Shown: piece by piece, positions 23,122 to 34,163 of the stretch | Numbering within the stretch: the first letter of the stretch is position 1 | Layout of the letters: each line of letters starts with the position of its first letter | NCBI GenBank assembly: GCA_024138025.1 | Contig: JAMXBD010004327.1 | Coordinates: forward strand, 1 to 64,000 | DNA from: Combretum micranthum | Lineage: Eukaryota; Streptophyta; Magnoliopsida; Myrtales; Combretaceae | DNA: 64,000 nucleotides | Direction: 5' to 3' | The notes under the pieces: model-generated | Databases searched by the model: none | What the model was told of the DNA's origin: nothing | The model's input: only the letters and a program-made list of their open reading frames with translations | Translations under genes and position numbers: made by a program

Positions 23122-23760
23122 GGCAACACACCAGGTCTGATAAACTTCTTTTGGAGCAATTCTTCCAAATGTAGTTTTATTCAACAAGTTCTGTAGGAGC
23201 CATTCTGTAAGGTGTCTTTGATATAGGTAAGGTACCTGGCTTCAAATCTATACAGAACTCTACTTCCCTCTCTGGTGGTACCCCGGCAAGTCTTTTGGAA
23301 ACATGTCAAGGTATTAACACACAACAGCTATCTGTGTAAAATATGTCCTTTGCTCCTTTTCTACTGTCATAGCTGCCAAAGATGACTTTCCCCACAACTC
23401 ATAGGTAGGCAGAGTTGAAGGTCTATGTATATCAAGCCCATACTCAAATTGATCTCCATTAGGTAGACTAAACTTCACAGCTAAGTTATAGCAGTCTATC
23501 ACACATGGTGTTTCACTAACCAATCTACTCCTAATATCACATCAAAGTTTACCATATGCATAACTACAGGATCTGCAGGTAGATGTCTACCCATCATCTC
23601 AATATCTACATTTTTACATATCTTATTCAGCATAACCTTGCTCCCCAGAGGTGTATTCACAAACAACCATACAAGCATAAGTGCAACATGCACACCACAA
23701 TAGCAACAAAAGATTCAAATATACTAGAAAAACTTGCACTAGTATCGAAGAGAATATAGC
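23122..23760 (-). pseudogene. gypsy-1 protease and protease-RT linker
   Basis: Continuation of gypsy-1 to the right of copia-1. From the right: the aspartic protease active site appears as LFDTSAS (23739-23747), where DTG is expected, so the loop Gly is replaced. Then ..MHMVNFDVILGVDWL, the usual C-terminal protease block, at 23530-23570. Then a basic linker towards PYRMAPxELKELKxQLxELL..GFI of the reverse transcriptase near 23130-23230. Frames shift at about 23500 and 23690. The protease would cut Gag-Pol; this copy is inactive. Confidence 0.85.
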
Positions 23761-24743
23761 CACTATGCAGCAGTATGCGAAGTGTACCTGCTATAGTGTC
23801 CACGTTGGAGGTATCTCGATGCTGGAGGGCATATACCTTGGCTGGCACCCTTTGTCCTAGCCCACCTTGAGTTCGACCCATCTGTGCTGTTGAACTTAGA
23901 AGCCTTGTCGGCTCCTTGCAATCAATGGCTTTGTGCCCTCTTTGCCTGTACTTAAAGCAATAGACTTGGGGAATATTTCTCTCTATGCAAAACTTGTGGC
24001 TATGTCCCACCCTGCCACATGAAAAGTATGCGTTCTCAGGCCACTTGCATTCCTTAATGTTGTGAGGTCCAAGGCATCTGATGCACTTCTTTTCTGCACC
24101 CTGAATTACTAGCCTATTCTGTTGTGTAACTGGTCTCTTCCCCTTATCTTGATAAAGAACACTAGCAGCTGGTTGCCTCCAATAATAGATCTAGCTCTTC
24201 TAAGTCTCATGCCCCTTAATTCTATTCAAGCCCTGCTCCACTATCTTGGCTTTATTGACCACATCAGAATAGTTATTCAAGTCCATCAGATTGACTTGAT
24301 ATTGAATTTCAGGCTCTAGACCCGTGATAAATTTGCTCACTTTGGCCTCTTCACTTTCCTTTAGGGGGTCTGGCAGAAAACTTATCAATTGGTGCAGCTC
24401 AGCTTCATACTCTTCTACAGTCATCTTACCCTGCTGCAATGTATAATACTCCTGAAGCATCTTCTGCTTCATACTGTCGGGAAAGAACTCCCTATAGAAG
24501 GCCTGTATGAACATCTCCCATGTGATTGCTCCTGTCATATGATGCTTGGTGCTTATCCAATAGTTGTTTGCTCTCCCTATCAGCAAATAGGAGGCACATT
24601 CCACCTTTTTGTTATTTGGCATGTCTAAGATAGCAAATGTCTTTTCTACCTCTTCTGTCCACAATTGAGCCTCCAATGGCTTCCTAGGCTGGAGCTCATA
24701 TTTGTAGACCAAGTCTACAAACTAGTTTAGACTGAGCACATCA
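23761..24743 (-). pseudogene. gypsy-1 gag, capsid part and zinc knuckles
   Basis: 24200-24712 is a retrotransposon Gag capsid domain: EAQLWTEEVEKTFAIL, CASYLLIGRANNYW, FIQAFYREFFPDSMKQK, TVEEYEAELHQLISFLPD and KVSKFITGLEPEI, in the family order. To the left come three knuckles in series: CIRCLGPHNIKEC (intact, CX2CX3HX4C), then one with its first Cys lost (FSCGRVGHSHKFC), then one with its second Cys changed to Tyr (CFKYRQRGHKAIDC). Three knuckles are also present in gypsy-2, which supports a common lineage. Solo LTR D cuts the frame near the capsid start. Confidence 0.88.
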
Positions 24744-24748
24744 GCATG

Positions 24749-27700
24749 TGTCATGCCCCAAAGGATAGTCTAAACGTAACAATTCATCGCAAGCTATATA
24801 AGACTTAGGAATTGCTATCTCAACCATTCCAAAGTCTCGTACCTTTACGACAATAGAATACATGAACCAATGGAGATAAATAGTTTAATTTGACATATTA
24901 TAAGCATAAGGATATAAACCATGAGTCCACATAATTAATTACAAAATTTCTAAGGGCATTCCCCTGCAAAAATAGTATCAAGCTTAACAACAATCTTTTA
25001 CAGTTATCTAATAAATAATAGGGTTTCCTATGGAAGTCTACACAAAACCTAACATAAAATTGTAATGGAAACTCCTACTTCCAGTACCTGCTCGGTAGGA
25101 TGCCTCGACCTTAACCAAATACATGGATACTGCAATAAGAAAAAGCTATGGTGGCGTTAGCTATACTAACTTAGTGAGTAAATACTTCCATAAAGACATT
25201 TGTAACAAATCAATCAATCAATCAAGTTAATTACTTAATTGTATGGAATGCATCAACCACATGAACAAACGATCATATGATCAGCCGGAAATCATATGTG
25301 AATGGATTTACGCTCCCATTTGGAGTTAGCAGATTAACGAATAATGTAGTACTATCGTTGAATTAATAAGCCGTTTATGGATCACCGATAACCAACTTAT
25401 GTCATTTATGGATCACAACAACCAACTCATTTATGTTGTTTATGGATCATGATCAACTAACCTTTAGCCCTTTACGGATCACGGATAACCAACATATGCT
25501 AATGCTCCATCCTCATCATGAAGTGATTATGTCCATATTAATTTATCAAATCGAATAGTCATTTATACCAATTTCTTCGATGATCAACAAACTTTCAGAC
25601 AATCACTCCTACAATAATCTAAACAAACATGAGTTAATCACCCGATTCCGATATTCTTAATACCATTTCGCAACTCAACAATAAACATACATAATCCCCC
25701 ATAATTCCATTATGCGATTCCATTTTTATCTTTTACCTTATGATCTAGTGCAACTATTTGCTACAATCACAAGCAAAAATGAAATTAGGAAGTAATACTC
25801 ACTCGACCATTGGTCACCGGTCTCTTAGTAATGGTAATCCGGAGGTAATGAATCCTCGGGATCCAAGTCACCTATACAAAAGAAATACCCAAATGACTAT
25901 TTCAACTCATAACTAATCCATTTTATTTCATAAAAGCTATTAAGTTCTTAATTCTTGTCATTGGTGGAAATTCCAACTTAAAATGGTCATAACTTGGTCA
26001 TTTTAACTCGGAATTTCACAAATTATATACCGATTCCTATCTACTTTGAAAGATCTATCTAATTCTAGTGTAATATCTCAATTTTGAAAACTTTTAAGTC
26101 TCGAAAATATCCAAACAGATCTGGTCAATAACCGAATTCCCATTTTCGAAATTGTTTTTGTGAGGAATTATGATATTTTTACTATCCATGCCAAATATGC
26201 ATGCAATAATAACAAATCACTACCATTAATGGTATGTTATGAGCTTCCTATATGCATATTCATGATGATATTCTATTACAAAATATTTTTGAAATTTCTA
26301 CTTTACAAGATATCATGAATACTTAACCTAGTAAGTTCAATTTTTTGTGTTATTGACCAACCACACTTGTTTTAGAGATTTTCCTAAATAAAAATTTACT
26401 TCTTCTTGCTAAAATTACTTTTTTATCATATCTATTCCTTATGGTCTTCATTTTTTAACATAAATCCTCATTTTATACCTTGTAAACAAGGGTTTATATA
26501 TTAGCTATTCCTAAATCCAAATTTTGTAAAAATAGTTTTTGAGTGATTTATTTAAGAAAATTTTTTGATACTTTAAAATTCAAGGCGCCATTATTCCTAC
26601 CCCCTAAGGACTTCATTTCTTCAATAAAACTTCCATTTTGAGTTTGAAAAGTAAGTGTTTACATATCCTCTTTTCCTAGTTACGAATTTCATGTAACTAT
26701 CTTAAGATCAAATTTTTCTATCATGTAAAATTTTTTGTTTAACAAATTTCTCTTAGTAGATCTACTATTAACTTACAAAAATCATTTCCTATTGTTACCT
26801 ATTCCATAAGCTCTTCATTTTTCACATAAAAATCATGTTTCGAGTTGAAAAGTAGGTTTTCAAAATACAACTCATTTTCCATCCGAATTTACAAAAGTTT
26901 GTTTTTATAAAACCAAATTTATTCTTGAGCTTTTTGGCTCATCTTCATAAATATCTTGTCCTTTAGAAGTAATAAAACATTCATTTACATAAGACAAGAT
27001 ATTTATGACCATTCACTCATCCTACACATAATAAATGCATGAGATCTACAATATCATGTGAGAGAATAAATGTTTAAGAGCTAGATCTAAGTATAATAGT
27101 CATGTTAAATGTATGAAATGGGATATACTACTTATGACCGTGATGTAGTAACAAGATTCTTACATGAACATATATTATGATTATGAGAAAAACACAAGCT
27201 TTAATCACAAGATCCACAACTTGTGATGGCTTGATCATCATGTTCTAGTGGTTTCATGTCCCTAGCATGAAGCTCATAGGGATTTTTATGAATCCACAGA
27301 TGCATAATCTAGCCATTACATGTTTTTGTGGTAGTAAAGTTTAGATCTATACCTATTTAGGCTTGTGGAACGAGAGGAGTTGAAAATAAAAATGTGTGAG
27401 AGTGTGTGTGTGTGTGTAAAGCTCACGGCAATAAGAGAGAAAGAGGGAGAGTGTTTTGCAAATTTTCCAAGAGTGAAAATGAAGAAAGAAAGAAATGAAA
27501 CGGTAAAAGTATAAAGAAGTTTATATAGGGAATTGGATTAGGGTTTTGTATGATTAATATAAAAAAAAAAGAAGACAAATAAATGAGAGGGAAAGGGGGG
27601 GGGGGGGGGGGGGAATATGCGCCGGCCAAGGAGAGAGAGAAGGAGAGGAAATAATTTTTGTACAATTTTTCAAGTTAAAAGTGTAATAAAATGTGTTGGA

Positions 27701-28239
27701 AAAGTAATTTATAGGAATGTGATGTAATAAGGTATGGTTTGGTTGTAAGGATGTAAGAAGTAGGGTATGGTTTGTGAGTGTGAGTAGGTATGGGATTGTA
27801 CTTGTGAATAGTAATGAATAGTATATTAGACAATTAAGTTATCGATTAGTAAAAAAAATACTATATAAAGCTATAACTGTAATTTTTATAAACCTAAAAA
27901 TTATAATAAATATATTTTTGAATTCCTTATTAAATTCTGATCTTAGTGAGTATTTTGGAATATTTTTCTAATTTCGAGTCCTAAGGGCCGATTTTCCGGA
28001 ACGAATCCCGGTCGAGTTTAGATAATTTCTTGAAAACTAATCTTTTTATGTTTTGATATATTCTTTAGAACTATAATCTTTATTAACTTGCTCTTAAAAA
28101 ATTTATGGTTTTATTCTCGGTGGAGTCGAACTTAGGGTTTCTAGGTTTCTTACTAACCTTGGCTATTCTGATTTAGGGTTTCAATTCCTGATTCGGCTTT
28201 CGAAGTAAAGCTTGGTTACAAAGAAAAGCGGGGCTTGCA
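24749..28239 (-). mobile_element. D: complete solo LTR of the long TGTAAACCCC family
   Basis: 3491 bp, TGTCATGCCCC...GGGGCTTGCA, perfect TSD GCATG (24744-24748 and 28240-28244), inside gypsy-1 gag. Minus-strand parts: TATA box CTATATAAAC at about 27521-27530; donor AAATAG|GTATAG at 27352; conserved block 27225-27330; dyad 25971-26013; first micro-exon 25803-25871 (acceptor TGTATAG, frame GDLDPEDSLPPDYHY-stop, ATGGTCGA then GTGAGT); hairpin 25274-25298; second micro-exon 25088-25129 (TTGCAG| ... AGCAG|GTACTG), with an in-frame stop; a GGGCATTCCCC stem near 24955. A 19-base G run lies at 27595-27613. Confidence 0.94.
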
Positions 28240-28244
28240 GCATG

Positions 28245-28560
28245 TCTTGCTCCATGGCCTCCATTTCCACCATTACCATTGTTCCTCTATGCCTCCTGTC
28301 TCCAGGCCTCAGCATTGGCCTGCACAACTTGCATATCTTGCCTCATAGTTTGCTGTTGCTGGGTAACTACTCCTAATAGAGCATTCACTGCCTGCATCAA
28401 CTGTGAAGCATCAACAGGTACATTTCCCCCTGCAGCAGATTAGGTACCTGCTGTCCTACAGGTGGAGGCGGTAGTGGTTCAAGGGTGGCTGGTTCACAGG
28501 TGCTTGTTCCTCATCACCATTCCTAGAGGAACTAGTATTAGGGGCTCTCCTTGGCGACAT
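28245..28560 (-). pseudogene. gypsy-1 gag N-terminus
   Basis: Starts at ATG 28558-28560 (minus), MSPRRAPNTSSSRNGDEEQA, a hydrophilic Gag leader. It runs on to a Gln-rich part (VTQQQQTMRQDMQ, VQANAEAWRQ) and Gly/Asn-rich GNGGNGGHGA, then hits solo LTR D at 28244 and resumes at 24743. One stop is visible in the Gln-rich part. The start choice rests on the position just inside the primer binding site and on the similar MPRGR start in gypsy-2. Confidence 0.75.
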
Positions 28561-28753
28561 TCTATACAAGCATACACCAAAACATAAGATCAAAGGGAAA
28601 AACTAACTTCAGAGATTAAACGCTATATAAACTACAAGATACCATAAAACCATATATATATATATAAACAACTCCTATTATTTTTACCCACTCATCAATG
28701 CTCACCGCCATAAGGAGTTCATAACTTAATTCTAAAGAGATCATCAACCTAAA

Positions 28754-28765
28754 GCTTTGATACCA
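28754..28765 (-). other. gypsy-1 primer binding site
   Basis: TGGTATCAAAGC on the minus strand, seven bases inside the 5' LTR end, complementary to initiator tRNA-Met. Confidence 0.85.
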
Positions 28766-29824
28766 AATAAGTTGTAATGCCCTAAACTAAGGCATTACAA
28801 CCACTACGTATCTTCTCTTCAAAGGCACACGCAAAGGCTATAAATATCTAAACACAATATATATATTCACATAACTCCATAACTCACATAAATGATACTC
28901 AATATGAAAATCCAGACAATATAACTTCAATAACATCTATGTTGGCATAAACCAAGTTAACTGACAAAATCCTCTTAAGAAACATAAAACTAATAACTCA
29001 TAAAATATTTTCAATTGGAAATCTAAGAAATCTAAAGACTTTATGATCAAAAACTCCAACCTAGCATCTAATCAGTTGGGTAATCGAGACATTGTCCTCC
29101 CTAGGCTCTATGAATACATCAAAGCCAGATAAACATACACTATCTGTTTTCACACTGTTCCTGAAAATAAAATGAATGAACACAAAAAGGCCTAGTACAT
29201 CTAAATCGAAAACACAAGCGATGATCATACATCAAATAGTTCACATGCGACTTAATATCTAATGCAACAAGCACCAATTATTATCTTTTATATTAATATA
29301 TCATACAACACAGTTTAAGATCATCCGCGACCAATCCCAAACTTGGAGTAACTTAGACTCCTTAAAAACAAGCAGTATAAGAAAATAATTAATGTAATAC
29401 ATATATGGTATTGGGAATCTCCCACACACCTGGGTGCCGTACTCGCACTACTCTTAAACTACCGGAATCATCTCTATGCACGAGTCCACTCGGGACAACC
29501 TTACACATAGATCATCAAGTTGCCAACGTTAGTATCACACTATGCGTGGTCTTTACTAACCACAGCCACTCACAACCAGCACTCGATTCAATTAAAGTCA
29601 AATATAATTAGGTCAGATTTATAAACTAATCCTACAAGTACAAACAAACAAGCATGGTAAGGATGTACTTGTTTCTACTTAAGAAATAGAAATCCTATTC
29701 ACAAATAAGCACCTAAACAAAGAATCATCCTTTCTACTAATCAATTTATAACATTGATAACATCATAAGAAAATGTAAACCCTAACCTTAAATTCATCAA
29801 AACTAAAATCTCCAAAATACCATT

Positions 29825-31399
29825 TGATGTGTTTAGATCTGAGTTTAACAATTAATTTCCAATAATCCTTTCCTAATATCAGATCAATAATAGGCAAGTG
29901 CACCTATCAATTGTAGTATAGGAATGGCTTATGGGTCGTATTCCTCGGGGTCCTGACAATTACTATTACTCGCCCTTTCAATTATTATCTAGCAATTAAT
30001 TCAATTTAGGTTTAATTAATACTCAATTAGATAATTCTAAATTTAACTATATTAACTACAAAATTTTATCACAATAACATATAAAACAGAAGCTTAACAA
30101 CTTATTAACATAATATACAGAAAGATTACTCCATCATATTAACAGGATTTAATTAAATTCATCCATAAATTACTTATCTGCAGAATTCTTGATTCATGAT
30201 CATTATTCTCATAATAGATCAATCCTAATCCTAATTGTATCTACTAGAATCTCTTCTAAGTTAATAGCCAATTCAGAATTGCATTAAAACTCTTATTATT
30301 CTCGAATTCTTGAAAACATGCAGCAAACTTCCTATTAACATCTCTATCAACAAGAGTAGTTTGTTCTAATGCCTTAGATCTACTCAAGGGAATTGTTTCT
30401 CAACCTTTTCCAATGAGATCTGATGTAGGAATATGTCGTGCACTACAAATTCCTAACTTTATTGAAAACCCGTCACTAGAAATTCGTAATTAAACAGATT
30501 TATGATAGATACATATATGATTCCTATTAATATAACTTCGTAATACCCTAATTACTATTCACTCATACTGAAATATGAACACAAACATATAATTAACATG
30601 ATGAAAACAGCAATAACATTCAATAAACAAGATAAGAGAAGAAATAAAACCCCTTTTTATGATTACGAAATGGTTGTACAAACGAACACTGGATCCAATC
30701 GACTTTCTCAAGTTCTTCTTGGAATTCCTACTATCCTTCGACTCTCTCCTATATTCTTTCTAAAGTATATGATATGATATGATATCCCTTCTCCAGAATG
30801 AATCCCCACTTTATATTCTATGAGTGTAGTGTCTAAAAACACGACCTTTACTAAAACAAGACGTATTCAATAGTCATACTGTTTCAAGAATACGTAAGAA
30901 AATAATGACCCATTTCTAAAAGTCACGACCGTACAATGCCTATTTTTCTTGACAATTTGCATATTGTACGATCGTACAAGAGGGAGTGCTAAGTACTGGA
31001 ATCATTCTTCAAGCGTGTATGGGAGTGCAAGCTTAAATCTCCTTCATTTCCCTTCTTCATCACTTGATGTACGGGCGTACAAGTTGAATCCTCTTCACTT
31101 TACTTCAAAATCACTTAGTGTACGGGCGTACAAGACCCCGTACCAGCCACTGTCTTGCATTTTCTTCACTTTGATAGTTGTACGGCCGTACATCAAGTCT
31201 CCTTTTATGCATCCTCGCTGCTTTGCTTGAATATTGATTGGATTCTCCACATATTCCTTCCTTAAATTACAATTGTGTTCAAAATTGACCTAAAATATAT
31301 ATATATACCAATTAAGTACCTTATCTGTTTGAATCCCATCAATATATTATAAAATAGACCCAATTTGTCAATTAAAATGGTGATAAATTATGCCTATCA
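29825..31399 (-). mobile_element. Y: solo LTR, Tat/Ogre-like
   Basis: 1575 bp with TG...CA ends and a perfect TSD CCATT (29820-29824 and 31400-31404). Length and layout resemble the LTR of element X (46899-48526), which carries a Tat-type polypurine tract. On the minus strand it starts TGATAGGCAT and has a TATA box AGAATATAAAG near 30815. Four palindromes of the form TGTACGNNCGTACA lie just upstream of that box. No coding sequence. Confidence 0.85.
30964..31192 (-). promoter_or_regulatory. array of four CGTACG-type palindromes in the U3 of Y
   Basis: TTGTACGATCGTACAA at 30964-30979 (perfect palindrome), TGTACGGGCGTACA at 31078-31091 and 31119-31132, and TGTACGGCCGTACA at 31179-31192 (perfect palindrome). 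A half site CCGTACAA is at about 30929. They sit 150-380 bp upstream of the TATA box, where a dimeric DNA-binding protein could act; that role is inferred. Confidence 0.6.
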
Positions 31400-34163
31400 C
31401 CATTCTCCTGTAAATATTGTAGAATCACCAGATCTCCAATCAATACCACGAAATAACAAAACCCTAATTCATACGAATACATGTTCACCATTGTTCATAC
31501 ATTCACAAATCATCCTCAACAACAAATATGATTGAATTCTCCTATAAACTTAAGATCTATGAATTATAGTTTCGGGTTAAGTCTTACCTTCTTCAATTGA
31601 TCGTAGATTTGAAATCCCCGATTTCCACTCTTAGGGTTTTCCTTCAATTTCCACTAAAGATCAATTCCCTTCACCAATCAACAACACAATCTTAGAAAGA
31701 AAACATTCTAGAACGAACTAAAGGATTAGGAGAGGTAACTTACCCAATTCCTTGATGAAATCTACCTTAGAGAGTGTCTTCTAGGGTTTCTATATGCTTA
31801 AGAGAGGTTATGAGGGTTAGGATAGGTTATGGAACGTATTTATAGAGTTAAATCTCGAAGACATATAGGCTGGATGCATAGGAAACAAAGCTGGCAGCTT
31901 AGAACTCTTGGGTCACAAAATTTTGTCCAAGGCCGCCACTTAGGCCGGTAGAGTAAGCCCTCGTTTTCTTAGCAATCTGAATTCGGTTTCAGAAATTTGA
32001 ACCGGGAACCGAAATCCTAAAAGAATACGCTTGGACTAGTTGGACCTTGAAACCCTATGTCTAATAATCCTGAGAATGAAATCTCAGAACAATAGAAATG
32101 AATTAACTCCAATATATAGCCCTAAATAATTTATCAAAACATAAAAGGTCAGAATTCGGAACAATTCATTCGTTTCGGACTCAATCGGGATTTGTTCTTG
32201 AAAAACAGTCCCTGGGACTCGAAACAGAAAATTAATATATAAGACTCGTTAGAACTGAAATTTAATAAGGAATTCAAAAATATATTTATAATAATTTTTC
32301 GAGTTATGAAAATTATAGTTATGGCCTTTTTATCGTAATTTCATTATTATCGGTAATTTAGTTGTGTAATCAACTTTTTGATTTCTTTCACACTATTTCC
32401 AAGTACAACCACCCTTACAACCTATTCTTACATTCTCACATCATCTTCCTTACGTTTTCTTTTCTAATACAACTTTTATTACTTAAATTAGATATTAAAT
32501 TTGAATGTTATTACACAAAACAAATCAACACACTTCCCTCTCTCCTCTCTCTCCCAAACAGGCATGGAAAATCCCCAATATGCCCACAATTTGTTGGATT
32601 TTTCTTCAATTATTTAATGACACAAAACCCTAATCTATTTCCTATATAATCTCTCTTTCACCTTTCACTTTTTTACTTTTCCTTATTTCTTACAAATCAA
32701 ACTTTTTAAAAGTTTTTCTCTCCTCCCTCCCTCTACTCTTGTCGTGAGCTTCCTTGCACACATACACACACACACACACATTTTTTTTCTTCAAGTTTCC
32801 TTCTCCAAACACTAAATAGGTAATAAATCTTGACCCTACCACTATAAAAACATGTAATGGCAAGGTCATACATGTGTGGTTCCACCAAAAATCCCCATGA
32901 GCTTTATGCTAGGGATGTGGAAACACTAAAACATGATATCCTTATCATCACAATATGTAGATCTTGCTATTAAAGTTGATATACTAGTATTTTGCTATAT
33001 TATTGTTATATATTGTTTTTATGGAAATTTTTTGCTTACATTTTCATTTTTACTCTCTCCTACATATTGTTCATGTTGCATTTACATCCATAACATGAGT
33101 AGTATAGTAGATGTATTTGTTTAGAGTAGTTAAAATGACATAGTTACTTGTTTTACATGCATGAAATACTTGCTACATGATAGTCTTAATGAAGGCGTTG
33201 TTAAAACTCAAGATCTATTTTGTTTTTATCAAAAAGTGATTTGAAAATTCGGATCTTGAGAAAGAACCATTTGGAAAACCTATTTTCCAACTTCAAAATG
33301 AAGATCTTACATATAAAATGAAGGGTTTAGGTGATATGTATCATAAATGAGTGATTTTTATAAGATGAGCTTAGTTTTACTGAGAGAAATTTTCAAAACA
33401 AGAAAAGGGTTACAAAAATTAAGTTAGATCTATGTTTCAACACCAACAAAAATGTTGAAATTCGTAACTAGGGTGGAATGCTAAGAAAACACCTATTTTC
33501 TAACCCTAAAACAAAAGTTTTTTTAAAGAAATGAAAGCCTTAAGGAGTATGTTTGATTATAACCTAATTTTAGAAATATTAAATGAGTTTTTCACAAGAA
33601 ATAATCTCAAAAACAATTTCCTAAAATTCGGATCTAAAAATGATCCCCTCTTTAAACACCTATTTCCAAATATCACAATGAGAATATTAATAGAAAAATA
33701 GGACCTTAGGGAATAGATATAATAAAGACTTGATTCTTATAAGAATAAATGTGTTTTGTCAAAGTATAAACCTAAAACAAAGGAAAGGTTTCCAAACTTG
33801 AATCAAACAATATTTTCATTTCCTAAAATTGTGTAAAAATTCGTCACTAGGCAAAACCTACATGTAAACATCTATTTTCCAACCTTTAAATAAAAAATTT
33901 TATTAAGATAATGAATGTATTAGGTATATAGGTCATCAAGGCTTTATCCTAGTAAAAATATGGATGATTTTTAAAGAAATAAAGCTAGTTTTTCCAACCA
34001 AGCGTTCTTAAAAATTTTTGCAAAGTAAAAGTCTTCCAAAAATTCTTTTTAGTAAAAAATCATTAAGGGTTTACATGTGGATTGCTCATATCATATCATA
34101 TCATATCATTCATGATCATAACTTATAGATATTGCATGCATACATAGTATACTTGATAGAAAT

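Noticed and set aside
28752..28768. Possible tRNA gene at the TGGTATCA match
   Set aside because: Only the tRNA 3'-end complement is present; there is no cloverleaf. It is a primer binding site.
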